Source: Trebonia sp963734665
GTDB lineage: Bacteria; Actinomycetota; Actinomycetes; Streptosporangiales; Streptosporangiaceae
Direction: 5' to 3'
Assembly: GCA_963734665.1 (NCBI GenBank)
Contig: CAVTIR010000005.1
Span: 124,001 to 188,000, forward strand
Length of the DNA stretch: 64,000 nucleotides
In this document: positions 53,236 to 61,802 of the stretch, piece by piece
Layout of the letters: each line of letters opens with the position of its first letter
How positions within the stretch are numbered: position 1 is the first letter of the stretch
Notes under the pieces: model-generated
What the model saw: only the letters and a program-made list of their open reading frames with translations
Told to the model about the DNA's origin: nothing
The model's database searches: none
Program-made: the position numbers and the translations under genes

Positions 53236-55281
53236 CTACCGCCGGCGGCGGGCACCGCGGGTGCGAAGAAAGTCGCTTACCACGTATTCTCCGAGCCGTT
53301 CCGGCGTGGCTCGCAGGACCCGGCCGCCATTGCGCTTGGCCACGTTATCGACGAAGGCGGTAAGCCGGTCGTCGTCGGCCAGCATGAAGATATTCAGCGC
53401 CGCGTGCCGCCTGGTCATCTTGTCCACCTCGGCCAGCGTCAGCTCGATGGTCTCCGGCGCCGGCGGCCAGTCGAACCACGGCCTGCCGTCCCGCATCAGG
53501 TGCGCGGTCGGCTCGCCGTCGGTGACGATCAGCACCACCGGCTCGTGCTCGGGGTGCTTGTCCAGGTGACGACCCGCGATCATCAGCGCATGGTGCAGGT
53601 TGGTGCCCTGGACCATGTCCCAGCCGAGGCCGGCCAGCTCCGTCTCGTGCAACTCGCGCGCGTAGTTGGAGAACCCGACGACCTGGATCGCGTCCTGCGG
53701 GTACTTGGTGCGCAGCAGCGCGTGCAGCGCCAGCGCGGTCTGCTTCGCGACCGCCCACGTGCCGCGCAGCGCCATCGAGTACGAAAGGTCGACAAGCAGG
53801 CAGACGGCCGCCGCGGACCGCTGCTCTGTTTCCGCCACCTGAAAATCTTGAGGGGTGAGTCGTATCCGTGGTCGGTTGGAGGCACCATGCTCATCCGCGC
53901 GCCCCAAACGATGGCGGTTTTTGTGATCGGGCCCGCCGTCGAGGGCTACGGGGGGTCGCCCCCCCGAGGGGCGGAGCAGGGCGGAGCGGACGGTGGCGGG
54001 CACGTCGATCGGCTGCTCGTCACCGAACTCCCACTCCCGCGTGGACCCCGTCAGGTCGCCGGCCTGCCCGGCGTCGCGCCGGTCGTGGTCCCCGCTGCGC
54101 ATGCTGTTCTCCAGGCCGGCGAACACCTGGCGCAGCGCGGTGTCGCCAAGTCGGCGTACCGCCTTCGGCGTGAGCTCAAGGTTGCCGTTGTCGCTGGTCA
54201 GGTAGCCCTGCTGCTGCAGTTCCCGCTCAAGCCGGCGCAGCGCCTGCATGTCGTCGACCGCCTGCCTGCCGAGGGCGCGGCGGACCGCTTCCTCGTCAAC
54301 GTCCTCCAGGCTGGCGCCCGCGTACTCCTGGCTGAGCGCCGACTCCAGGTCGGCGAGGTCCGCCATGTCGGCGACCGCGCTCGTCGCGTCGCCGAGGCCG
54401 AGCGGCTCACCGCCCGGCATCCGGACCCCGCGCTGCGGCTGGCCGAGCTCAGGCCGCCGGGCGCGCAGCGCGTCGCCGAGGGCGGACAGCTCCGCGGCCA
54501 GGCCTGCGTCCTCCATCGCCTGGGACATCAGGTTCGCGAGTTCCTCGCGCTGCTCGTCGGACAGCGAGTTCAGCAGCCGCTCTGCCGCCATCATGCGCCG
54601 GACAAGGGAGTCGACGAGCTCTTCCAGGTTGGCCGGGTTGTCGGGGAACATGTCCCCGTACTTGCCCATGAAGTCGTCGAAGTCCTGCTGCGTGTGCTCA
54701 CCGCGCGTGTCCGCGTCGAGCATCTGCCGCATGTCCGCGAGCATGTCCTTGACCCGCTGCATGGCGGCCGGGTCCGGGTTTTCCAGGGCCTGCTTCATGC
54801 CCTTGAACTGGCTGTCAAGGACCTCCTTGCGCAGCAGGTCACGCAGCTCCTCGAACTTCTGCCGCGCCTGCGGGGAGCGCCAGTCGTACTCGGAAAGCTG
54901 GCGGATGGCCCGCGAGGTGTCGTTCGGCAGCGTGTCGAGTTCCGCCTCACGGAGCCGCGCGTCGTCGCTCGGGTCGGGGAACAGCGCGCCGCGCTCGGCC
55001 TCCAGGGCCTCATCGAGCAGTTCCCTGGCCTGGTCGAGCATCCCGTCGAGCCGGCCAGCGTTGCGCAGCTCGCGCTGCCGCTCGCGGACCCGGCGCATCA
55101 GGTCATCGAGGCCGCGCCGGTCCTGCCAGCCACGCCGCAGCAGGTCACGGAGCGCATCGCGTGGGTTGTCACCGCCGAGGATCCGCTCGCCCATCTCGTC
55201 GAGCGCTTCCCTGACGTCATACGGTGCCGCCAGCGGGTCGGGACCATCGTCGTACGCCCCGTACCGATAAGAGTTGGCCAT
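53236..55281 (-). CDS. VWA-domain protein, partner of a MoxR/magnesium-chelatase-like ATPase
   Basis: 681 aa. The long N-terminal part is helical and charged (Glu/Arg-rich). The C-terminal von Willebrand A domain has a complete MIDAS: D498-x-S-x-S (DLSYS), a Thr region in TNLHHAL and TDGEPTAH. Such proteins work with an AAA ATPase as metal-insertion or protein-remodelling chaperones. Residues about 430-472 (PSGGRPPVALDGGPDHKNRH and following) are encoded by a GC-rich repeat unit related to the intergenic ones and look like an in-frame insertion just before the VWA domain. The ATPase gene lies 361 bases upstream on the same strand. Confidence 0.88.
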   Translation of the reverse strand: MANSYRYGAYDDGPDPLAAPYDVREALDEMGERILGGDNPRDALRDLLRRGWQDRRGLDDLMRRVRERQRELRNAGRLDGMLDQARELLDEALEAERGALFPDPSDDARLREAELDTLPNDTSRAIRQLSEYDWRSPQARQKFEELRDLLRKEVLDSQFKGMKQALENPDPAAMQRVKDMLADMRQMLDADTRGEHTQQDFDDFMGKYGDMFPDNPANLEELVDSLVRRMMAAERLLNSLSDEQREELANLMSQAMEDAGLAAELSALGDALRARRPELGQPQRGVRMPGGEPLGLGDATSAVADMADLADLESALSQEYAGASLEDVDEEAVRRALGRQAVDDMQALRRLERELQQQGYLTSDNGNLELTPKAVRRLGDTALRQVFAGLENSMRSGDHDRRDAGQAGDLTGSTREWEFGDEQPIDVPATVRSALLRPSGGRPPVALDGGPDHKNRHRLGRADEHGASNRPRIRLTPQDFQVAETEQRSAAAVCLLVDLSYSMALRGTWAVAKQTALALHALLRTKYPQDAIQVVGFSNYARELHETELAGLGWDMVQGTNLHHALMIAGRHLDKHPEHEPVVLIVTDGEPTAHLMRDGRPWFDWPPAPETIELTLAEVDKMTRRHAALNIFMLADDDRLTAFVDNVAKRNGGRVLRATPERLGEYVVSDFLRTRGARRRR
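53914..53970. repeat. GC palindromic repeat inserted within the VWA coding region
   Basis: CGGTTTTTGTGATCGGGCCCGCC (53915-53937) and ACGGGGGGTCGCCCCCCCG (53948-53966) parallel 47396-47418 and 47439-47457 in order and orientation. Here the unit is read through in frame on the minus strand. Confidence 0.7.
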
Positions 55282-55642
55282 CTTCCCTACTCCGTCCGCC
55301 GCCGCCCCGGCAACGCGTTGCGGGTTACTGGAACCAACAACCCGTTCGGGATGATCGTGGGGTTCTTACTTCGAGGTTAATTCAGGACGCAAACGTAAGA
55401 CGTAAGCGTCAGCCCCAAGAGGTCGGCCGCAGGCCGCCTTGCCTGCTATGTCATGCGCTAGCCCTTAAGAGCCGGCCGCGGGCCGCCTGTGAGCGACTGT
55501 GTCTTGACTTTGAAGGGTGGGACGCCGGGAGGGATTAGCTCGGAACCTTCCGGAGGAGGTTCCGAGTAATCCCCCCGGCGTCCCGCGCCGCACACCCGCA
55601 GGTTTTGACTTTGAAGGTTGGACCTTGACGTTAATGACGAGC
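55282..55642. repeat. 361-base non-coding region with long hairpin and direct repeats
   Basis: A hairpin at 55519-55584 pairs about 28 bases (GGGACGCCGGG ... CTCGGAACCT with its complement), with two single-base bulges on the left and loop TCCGGAGG. It is flanked by direct repeats of TTGACTTTGAAGG-x-TGG (55503 and 55606). Upstream, GGCCGCAGGCCGCCT and GGCCGCGGGCCGCCT form another imperfect pair (55426 and 55482). No gene is seen. It could be a small RNA, a processing site or a MITE-like element. Confidence 0.7.
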
Positions 55643-57103
55643 CTACGTCCGGTATGTGGCCGTTCCATCGCTGGTGTCCTTGGAAAGGCGGCGGATCAGG
55701 TACAGGCCCTCGAGGACGAACTCGATGGCCGCCGCGGCCTCGCCGAAGGACTCCCTGCCCTCCATGCCGAGCCTGGCCATGATCTTGGCCAGGCCGGGGA
55801 CCTCGCCGGTGCGGCGGAGCAGCTCCGTCGCGGAGACCAGCTCACCCGACTCGATCGAGCCGCCCTCCTCGAACTTGGCGAGCAGCCCGGTCAGGTCGGC
55901 GCCGCCGAGCCGGGCGCGGAACGTCTCCGCGATCGCGCGGCGCAGCAGGTGGTTGAGGATCTCCTCCTCGCGGCCCTCCTCGCTGACCTCGAACTCCACC
56001 TTGCCGCGCAACGTGGGGACGATGCCGGGAAGGTCGGCCACCCGGGCCACGGGCATCTCGTCACGCGCCTCAGCCACAAGCGCGGTGCGGCGCACCGCGG
56101 CCGCGGCGGCGGACTCGGCGGCCGCGATGGCGAACCGGGCGGAAACCCCGGAGCGGCCGTCGACAGCGGGGGACTCGCGGACCAGGCGGGTGAACCGCGC
56201 GATGACCTCGATCAGGTGCTCGGGCAGGTCCGCGCCCTGGTCCTGGCCGTCCCAGACAACCGCGGCCTCCTGGCCGATCAGTGCGAGCTCGTCGGACAGG
56301 GACAGCGGGTAGTGGGTGCGGATCTCCGCGCCGAACCGGTCCTTCAGCGGCGTGATGATCCGGCCCCTGTTGGTGTAGTCCTCGGGGTTCGCGCTGGCCA
56401 CGAGCACGATGTCGAGCGGGAGGCGCAGCGAGTAGCCGCGGACGCCGATGTCGCGCTCCTCAAGCACGTTGAGCAGGGCGACCTGGATGCGCTCGGCCAG
56501 GTCGGGCAGCTCGTTCAGGCAGAAGACGCCGCGGTTGGTGCGCGGCACCAGGCCGAAGTGGATGGTCTCCGGGTCGCCGAGCGTGCGGCCTTCGGCCACC
56601 TTGACCGGGTCGATGTCGCCGATCAGGTCGCCGACGCTGGTGTCGGGCGTGGCGAGCTTCTCGCCGTAGCGCTCGGACTTGTGCCGCCATGAGACGGGAA
56701 GGTCGTCGCCGAGCTCCGCCGCGAGGCGACGGCAGCGGGCGCAAACCGGGGCGTAAGGGTGGTCATTGATCTCGCAGCCGGTGACGACCGGCGTCCACTC
56801 GTCGAGCAGTTCGCCGAGGGTGCGGATCAGCCGCGTCTTCCCCTGGCCACGCTCCCCGAGCAGGATGATGTCGTGTCCCGCGAGCAGCGAGCGCTCGACG
56901 TGGGGAAGCACAGTCTGGTCGAAGCCGACGATGCCAGGGAACCGTTCCTGCCCCGCGCGCATCCGCGCGAGCAGGTTCTCTCTGATCTCTTGCTTGACGG
57001 TGCGATAGAGGTGGCCGCTCGCTTTCAGGTCGCCCAGGGTGGCTGGCCTGCCGTTCGGAGCGCTTGCGCTGAGTTCCTCACTACTGTGCTGCACTCTTCC
57101 CAA
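55643..57103 (-). CDS. AAA ATPase of the magnesium-chelatase/MoxR type
   Basis: 486 aa. Walker A is GERGQGKTR (residues 83-91); a CEINDHPYAPVCARCRR stretch with three cysteines follows; Walker B region is RGVFCLNELPDL; SANPEDYTNRGRIITPLKDRF resembles the sensor/arginine-finger region of the chelatase BchI subunit. It should power the VWA protein downstream. The frame begins at TTG 57103, with GTG 57094 as alternative; no strong ribosome-binding site settles it. The repeat region at 57.1-57.4 kb lies directly upstream. Confidence 0.87.
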   Translation of the reverse strand: MGRVQHSSEELSASAPNGRPATLGDLKASGHLYRTVKQEIRENLLARMRAGQERFPGIVGFDQTVLPHVERSLLAGHDIILLGERGQGKTRLIRTLGELLDEWTPVVTGCEINDHPYAPVCARCRRLAAELGDDLPVSWRHKSERYGEKLATPDTSVGDLIGDIDPVKVAEGRTLGDPETIHFGLVPRTNRGVFCLNELPDLAERIQVALLNVLEERDIGVRGYSLRLPLDIVLVASANPEDYTNRGRIITPLKDRFGAEIRTHYPLSLSDELALIGQEAAVVWDGQDQGADLPEHLIEVIARFTRLVRESPAVDGRSGVSARFAIAAAESAAAAAVRRTALVAEARDEMPVARVADLPGIVPTLRGKVEFEVSEEGREEEILNHLLRRAIAETFRARLGGADLTGLLAKFEEGGSIESGELVSATELLRRTGEVPGLAKIMARLGMEGRESFGEAAAAIEFVLEGLYLIRRLSKDTSDGTATYRT

Positions 57104-57439
57104 CGTATGTCATCCTCTGCCTGCGGGGGGCCGACCCCCCTGCAGTGCTCCTTGCGGGGGGCGACCCCCCTGCGCCCCCCGCGTATGGCGGGGGCTTCGC
57201 CCCCCCATTGCCCCCCCACGGGAGGACGCCGCAAAAAGCGCGGCGCCCCCCGCGCTGCGGTGCTGTTAGGGCCTTGTGGTTGCTGTTTGCAGGCAGCGCA
57301 GAACCCGCGCTGCCTTGCGCTGTGGCTGGGGTTAGAGCCTTGTGGTGGCCGTTGGCAGGCGTTGCATAACCCGCAACGCCTCTCGCTGTGGCTGGGGCAG
57401 GCGCTACAGCACCCGCAGTGACTGCGGCTGGGGCGCGCT
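57104..57439. repeat. Modular GC-rich intergenic repeat with covarying hairpins (copy 2)
   Basis: Two GGGGGG-CGACCCCCC palindromes (57124, 57154) lead into a segment nearly identical to 8166-8300. Two tandem 66-base units follow, with hairpins AGGCAGCGC/GCGCTGCCT around AGAACCC (57291-57315) and AGGCGTTGC/GCAACGCCT around ATAACCC (57357-57381). A degenerate third unit is at about 57397. No gene is seen. It separates two divergent genes and so must also contain their start signals. Confidence 0.82.
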
Positions 57440-58684
57440 GTGGTGGGGCTAGTGTTCCGTGGTGTGGCAACGATTTCCCCGATAGTGCAGGCTGATGACA
57501 TCGTCGCGGCCCGTGAGCTGCTTATTGACGTCATCTCGCCGACCCCGATGCTCTACTCGCGTGTGCTCTCCGAACAGGTGGGCGGGCCGGTGTACCTGAA
57601 GTGCGAGAACCTGCAGCGCACCGGGTCGTTCAAGGTGCGCGGCGCGTACACGCGGATCGCCCGGCTGTCGGATGCGGAACGCGCGCGCGGCGTGGTTGCG
57701 GCAAGCGCGGGCAACCACGCGCAGGGCGTCGCGTTCGCCGCCGGGCTGCTCGGTGCCTCGGCCACGGTGGTCATGCCGGAGCGGGCCCCGCTGCCGAAGG
57801 TGGAGGCCACCCGCGCCTACGGCGCATCGGTGATCCTGCACGGGTCGTCGGTGGAGGACGCGCTCGCCGAGGCACTCCGGTTCGCCGAGGCGACCGGGGC
57901 GGTGTTCATCCACCCGTTCGATCACCAGGACATTGTGGCGGGCCAAGGCACGCTTGGCTTCGAGATCATTGAGCAGTGCCCAGGGGTGCGGACGATCCTC
58001 GTCCCTGTCGGCGGGGGCGGGCTCGCGGCGGGGATCACCGTGGCGGTGCAGGCGCTCGACCCGGCCGTGCGGGTGGTCGGCGTCCAGGCGTCGGCGGTGC
58101 CTGGGCTGATCGCCTCCGTGGCGGCGGGATCGCCGGTGCAGGTTGTCGGCGCGCCCACGATGGCCGACGGCATCGCGGTGCAGCGGCCCGGGGACATCCC
58201 GTTCGGGATCCTCGCCGGGTCCATCGACCGGATCGTGGCCGTATCCGAGACTGCGCTCGCGCGGGCGCTGCTGCTGTGCCTTGAGCGCGCCAAGCAGGTG
58301 GTCGAGCCGTCTGGGGCGGCCGGGGTGGCGGCTTTGCTTGAGGGGCTTGATTCATTCGAGCCGCCCGTCGTGGTCCTGCTCTCAGGCGGCAACATCGACC
58401 CGCTGCTGCTGTCCAAGCTGCTGCGGCACGGGCTGTCCGCCGCTGGGCGGTACCTCGGCTTCCGCTGCCGTGTCCCCGACTATCCGGGTTCGCTCGCGGC
58501 GCTGCTCACGCTGCTTGCCGGCCTCGGTGCGAACGTGCTTGAAGTCAGCCATGAGCGGCTCGCGCCGAGCCTGCGGGTGGACGAGGTCGAAGTCGTTCTG
58601 CAGGTCGAAACGCGCGGTCCCGAGCACTGCGCGCTTGTGACGGAAGAATTGCGCGCGGCGGGCTACGACCTGGCCTTCCGCTAA
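57440..58684 (+). CDS. ilvA: Threonine ammonia-lyase
   Basis: 414 aa. K65 in RTGSFKVRGAYTRI binds PLP, ASAGNHAQGVA and VGGGGLAAGI are the phosphate loops, and an ACT-like domain lies at residues about 335-414 (RCRVPDYPGSLAALLTLLAGLGANVLEV). It deaminates threonine to 2-oxobutanoate, feeding isoleucine synthesis or catabolism. The start is uncertain: GTGs at 57440 and 57452 lack a clear ribosome-binding site. It overlaps the convergent TetR gene by four bases. Confidence 0.92.
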   Translation: MVGLVFRGVATISPIVQADDIVAARELLIDVISPTPMLYSRVLSEQVGGPVYLKCENLQRTGSFKVRGAYTRIARLSDAERARGVVAASAGNHAQGVAFAAGLLGASATVVMPERAPLPKVEATRAYGASVILHGSSVEDALAEALRFAEATGAVFIHPFDHQDIVAGQGTLGFEIIEQCPGVRTILVPVGGGGLAAGITVAVQALDPAVRVVGVQASAVPGLIASVAAGSPVQVVGAPTMADGIAVQRPGDIPFGILAGSIDRIVAVSETALARALLLCLERAKQVVEPSGAAGVAALLEGLDSFEPPVVVLLSGGNIDPLLLSKLLRHGLSAAGRYLGFRCRVPDYPGSLAALLTLLAGLGANVLEVSHERLAPSLRVDEVEVVLQVETRGPEHCALVTEELRAAGYDLAFR

Positions 58685-59319
58685 TTTGCTCCGACTACGT
58701 CGCTGGTCAGGTCGGTGGCGAGCTCAAGGACGATCTCACGGAGCTCCGCCTGGCTGGGGGGAGCGGGGAGCACCGCGTCTAGCTCCGCCTCCGGCGCGTC
58801 CTTCATGAAGAACATGCACGACGTGCTGACGGCGAAGATCGCGGCGGCCGCCCTGATCCGCGAGCGCGGCGGCGCGTCGGGACCGGTGATGATCTCCATG
58901 AGTGCCGCAAGGCGAGGGCGGAACTGCGTGAAGCGGTGCTTGCCGTCCTCCGTCCCGTGGATGGTCGCCTGGTTGCGCTCAAGGAACCGGAAGACCTCGC
59001 CGCTCTCCATGACGATCGTGACGTAGCGGTCAAGCAGCTCCTGGGCGGTCCGTGCGCCTGGTGGCTGCTCCCTGCCCCACGCGATGAGCGCGTCGAGGCG
59101 CCCGAAGTAGTCCTCGGTGAAGCTGCGGACGATGTCTTCCTTGGACTTGAAGTGGTAGTAGAGCGCGGCCTTCGTGACGCCGAGGCGCTCGGCGATCTCC
59201 CGCAGGGAGGTCCGCTCGTAGCCCTGCTCGGCGAAAAGCTCAAGGGCGACCTGCTGGATGCGCGTGCGGGTGTCGCCGCGCCGGCCGGCGTGCGCGTGCT
59301 CGGTCTGTACCGCGTCCAT
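58681..59319 (-). CDS. TetR-family transcriptional repressor
   Basis: 212 aa. The N-terminal helix-turn-helix is LELFAEQGYERTSLREIAERLGVTKAALYYHFKSKEDI; the C-terminal ligand domain is not assignable. Divergent from a DHA2 MFS transporter, which it very likely represses through a dyad at 59412-59431. Confidence 0.9.
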   Translation of the reverse strand: MDAVQTEHAHAGRRGDTRTRIQQVALELFAEQGYERTSLREIAERLGVTKAALYYHFKSKEDIVRSFTEDYFGRLDALIAWGREQPPGARTAQELLDRYVTIVMESGEVFRFLERNQATIHGTEDGKHRFTQFRPRLAALMEIITGPDAPPRSRIRAAAAIFAVSTSCMFFMKDAPEAELDAVLPAPPSQAELREIVLELATDLTSDVVGAN

Positions 59320-59411
59320 CCTCGTGCCGTGCCTCCACCTGCCTGCGGGATCGTCGGCCGCCTGCCGGCCGATCGCCTCCGACCGGACGTCTTCCCGTGT
59401 TAACGGAAATC

Positions 59412-59442
59412 TACTTGACGGCCGGTTAGTAAAGAATATACC
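59412..59442 (+). promoter_or_regulatory. Candidate promoter and TetR operator of the MFS gene
   Basis: TACTTGACGG and CCGGTTAGTA (59412-59431) form a 20-base imperfect dyad (7 of 10 positions symmetrical). It overlaps a -35-like TTGACG (59415-59420), and TATACC follows 16 bases later. The transporter start lies about 150 bases downstream. Confidence 0.5.
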
Positions 59443-59597
59443 GTCTTTATGGCATTTAGACTAGCCGGGCGGCAAGTAAGTTCCGCCGAGCGGGGTCGGC
59501 GGACGAGGGGTCGGGGCCGAATGGTCGCGCGAGCGCGGCGACACCGAGCACGGGGAACACACCGGGGAAAACACAGCGGGTCTTCTGAGGAGAAGAA

Positions 59598-61175
59598 GTG
59601 AGTGAGGCAACGGGCGTCAGCGCCAGCGACGCGTCCGCAGAGATGGGCTTCCTGACCCATAAACAGATCATGATCATCCTGCCCGGGCTGCTGATGGCGA
59701 TGCTGCTCGCCATGCTCGACCAGCTCGTCGTGGGTACCGCGCTGCCGAGGATCGTGGGCGACCTGGGCGGCGCGACGCACCTGTCGTGGGTGGTCACCGC
59801 CTACATCCTCACGTCCACGATCACCACGCCGTTCTACGGCAAGCTCGGCGACATGTACGGCAGGAAGAAGTTCTTCATCGCCGCCATCATCATCTTCCTG
59901 GTTGGGTCGGCGCTGTCGGGCCTGTCCTCCTCGATGGCCGAGCTGATCACCTTCCGCGCGCTCCAGGGTCTCGGCGCGGGCGGCCTGATGGTCGGCGCGT
60001 TGGCGACGCTCGGTGAGATCGTGCCGCCGCGCGAGCGCGGCAAGTACATGAGCTACTTCATGGTCGTGATGATGCTCGCCACGGTAGGCGGGCCGCTGGT
60101 CGGCGGTTGGATCACCACCGAGTTCTCCTGGCGCTGGATTTTCTACATCAACCTGCCGCTCGGCGGTGCCGCGCTCGTCTACCTGATCGCGGTCATGAAG
60201 CTGCCGGCCCGCCGGGTCGAGCACCGGATCGACTACACGGGCGGCGTCCTGCTCGGCGTGGTCGCCACCGCGGTCATCCTGCTCGCCACCTGGGGCGGCA
60301 CCGAGTACTCGTGGGCTTCGTGGGAGATCCTTGGGCTGCTCCTGATCGCCATCGCCGCCCTGGTCGGGTTCCTCGCGGTCGAGCAGCGGGCCGCGGAGCC
60401 GATGCTCCCACTGCACGTGTTCAAGAACAGGAATTTCTCGGTCACGATGGTGCTGACCTTCCTGGTCGGCCTCGGGCTGTTCGGCGCGATGACCTTCCTG
60501 CCGTTCTACCAGCAGACCGTGCAGGGCGCCTCGCCCACGGTGAGCGGGCTGCTGATGACGCCCCTGATGGTGGGCTCGGCGCTCACCTCGATCCTGGCCG
60601 GCGTGCTGACCAGCAAGACCGGCAAGTACCGGCTGTTCCCGATCGTCGGCGGCCTGGTCATGGCGATCGGCATGTACCTACTGAGCAGGATCGGTGTGAC
60701 CACCTCGCGCTGGACCACCGGGATCGACTACGTGGTGCTCGGCCTCGGCATGGGCTGCCTGATGCAGATGATGTCGCTGATCGCGCAGAACAGTGTCGAG
60801 CTGAAGGACCAGGGCGTGGCGTCAAGCGCCCGGATGTTCTTCCAGCAGATGGGCGGCTCGCTCGGCGTCGCCGCGTTCGGCGCGGTCTTCGCGCACAAGC
60901 TGACCGAGTCGATGAGCGGCGTCGCCTCGGCCGCCGGCGCGCAGGTCAGCAGCGCGTCACTCGACCCGGCGACGGTGACCGATCTCCCGCCTGCGGTGCG
61001 GGAGATCGTATACACCGGCATCGCGCATGCGGTGCAGAGCGTCTTCCTGTGGGTGACCCCGGCGTCGGTGCTGGTCTTCCTGCTTGCCCTGCTCATCAAG
61101 GAAGTGCCGCTGCGCGGCCGGGGAGAACCGGGCGACGAAGTCCCCGCCCCCGAGGCGGAGGCCCTGATCGGGTAG
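59598..61175 (+). CDS. MFS transporter, DHA2 (14-helix) drug efflux family
   Basis: 525 aa with about 14 hydrophobic helices. LDQLVVGTALPRIVGDLGG (motif D1) and GKLGDMYGRKKFF (motif A) are typical of EmrB/QacA-like proton antiporters; QGLGAGGLMVGALATLGEIVPPRERGKYM is also characteristic. It probably exports toxic organic compounds. GTG start at 59598 with AGGAGAAG upstream. The last codons lie in the first unit of a 17-base tandem repeat. Confidence 0.93.
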   Translation: MSEATGVSASDASAEMGFLTHKQIMIILPGLLMAMLLAMLDQLVVGTALPRIVGDLGGATHLSWVVTAYILTSTITTPFYGKLGDMYGRKKFFIAAIIIFLVGSALSGLSSSMAELITFRALQGLGAGGLMVGALATLGEIVPPRERGKYMSYFMVVMMLATVGGPLVGGWITTEFSWRWIFYINLPLGGAALVYLIAVMKLPARRVEHRIDYTGGVLLGVVATAVILLATWGGTEYSWASWEILGLLLIAIAALVGFLAVEQRAAEPMLPLHVFKNRNFSVTMVLTFLVGLGLFGAMTFLPFYQQTVQGASPTVSGLLMTPLMVGSALTSILAGVLTSKTGKYRLFPIVGGLVMAIGMYLLSRIGVTTSRWTTGIDYVVLGLGMGCLMQMMSLIAQNSVELKDQGVASSARMFFQQMGGSLGVAAFGAVFAHKLTESMSGVASAAGAQVSSASLDPATVTDLPPAVREIVYTGIAHAVQSVFLWVTPASVLVFLLALLIKEVPLRGRGEPGDEVPAPEAEALIG

Positions 61176-61250
61176 CAGCGCCGATCGGGTAGCAGCGCCG
61201 ATCGGGTAGCAGCGCCGACCGGGTAACAGGCCAATCGGGTAACGGGGCCA
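61167..61250. repeat. 17-base tandem repeat spanning the MFS stop codon
   Basis: Three exact copies of ATCGGGTAGCAGCGCCG (61167, 61184, 61201) are followed by two degenerate copies (61218, 61234). The MFS stop TAG lies in the first copy. Confidence 0.9.
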
Positions 61251-61256
61251 AACGAG

Positions 61257-61294
61257 GCGGGCGCCCCGCGGCACGCATGCCGCAGGGCGCCCGC
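61257..61294. terminator. Bidirectional terminator between MFS and greA
   Basis: GCGGGCGCCC pairs with GGGCGCCCGC, and inside it GCGGCA pairs with TGCCGC around CGCA, with one C-A mismatch between. It lies eight bases from the greA stop and can serve both convergent genes. Confidence 0.8.
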
Positions 61295-61301
61295 ACGAGT
61301 C

Positions 61302-61802
61302 TTAAGCGCCGGCGTAAGGCACGGCCTCGAGGATCTCCACGGTCGTCGACCGGCCGTTTGGCAGCGAGAAGGCCGCCTTCTCGCCGACCTTCTTGCCGGT
61401 GATCGCAGCGCCGAGCGGGGACTTCGGCGAGTAGACGTCGATCGGCGCGCCGCTCTCCTCCCGCGATGCGAGCAGGAACGTGACCTCCTCGTCGTCGCGG
61501 ACGAACCGGACGGTCACCGTCATGCCAGGGCCGACGATGCCGTCGGTGCGCGGCGGCTCGCCGACCCGCGCGTTCTCCAGGATCTGCTGGAGCTGGAGGA
61601 TCCGGCCCTCCCGCTTGCCCTGCTCTTCCTTGGCCGCGTGATAACCGCCGTTCTCGCGCAGGTCCCCCTCTTCGCGGGCCGCCTCGATCTTTGTGGCGAT
61701 CTCCCTGCGACCAGGTCCGGAGAGGTAGTCGAACTCGGTCTTTAGCCGGTCGTACGCCTCCTGGGTGAGCCAGGTGACGCTTTCATCGCGCGTCTCGGTC
61801 AC
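61302..61802 (-). CDS. greA: Transcription elongation factor GreA
   Basis: 166 aa. The N-terminal coiled coil carries the acidic tip in EEGDLRENGGYHAAKEEQ (Asp and Glu of the cleavage-stimulating motif), and the C-terminal FKBP-like domain has VYSPKSPLGAAITGKKVGE. It rescues backtracked RNA polymerase by stimulating transcript cleavage. GTG 61802 is preferred because GAGGAG stands five bases upstream; GTG 61808 directly abuts that site. Transcribed away from mca. Confidence 0.95.
   Translation of the reverse strand: MTETRDESVTWLTQEAYDRLKTEFDYLSGPGRREIATKIEAAREEGDLRENGGYHAAKEEQGKREGRILQLQQILENARVGEPPRTDGIVGPGMTVTVRFVRDDEEVTFLLASREESGAPIDVYSPKSPLGAAITGKKVGEKAAFSLPNGRSTTVEILEAVPYAGA

Noticed and set aside
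53404..55380. A 658-codon rightward open frame opposite the VWA gene
   Set aside because: High GC keeps antisense frames open. The leftward frame has a full VWA MIDAS and normal composition, while this one shows no domain.
55517..56692. A 391-codon rightward frame opposite the AAA ATPase
   Set aside because: Antisense shadow; its first part also runs through the long hairpin region.
57240..57420. A CRISPR array suggested by regularly spaced units
   Set aside because: The conserved part is the flank and loop, the variable part is palindromic, only two or three units exist and no cas gene is near.
60107..61192. A 361-codon alternative frame within the MFS gene
   Set aside because: Arg/Gly-rich out-of-frame translation of a well-defined transporter.
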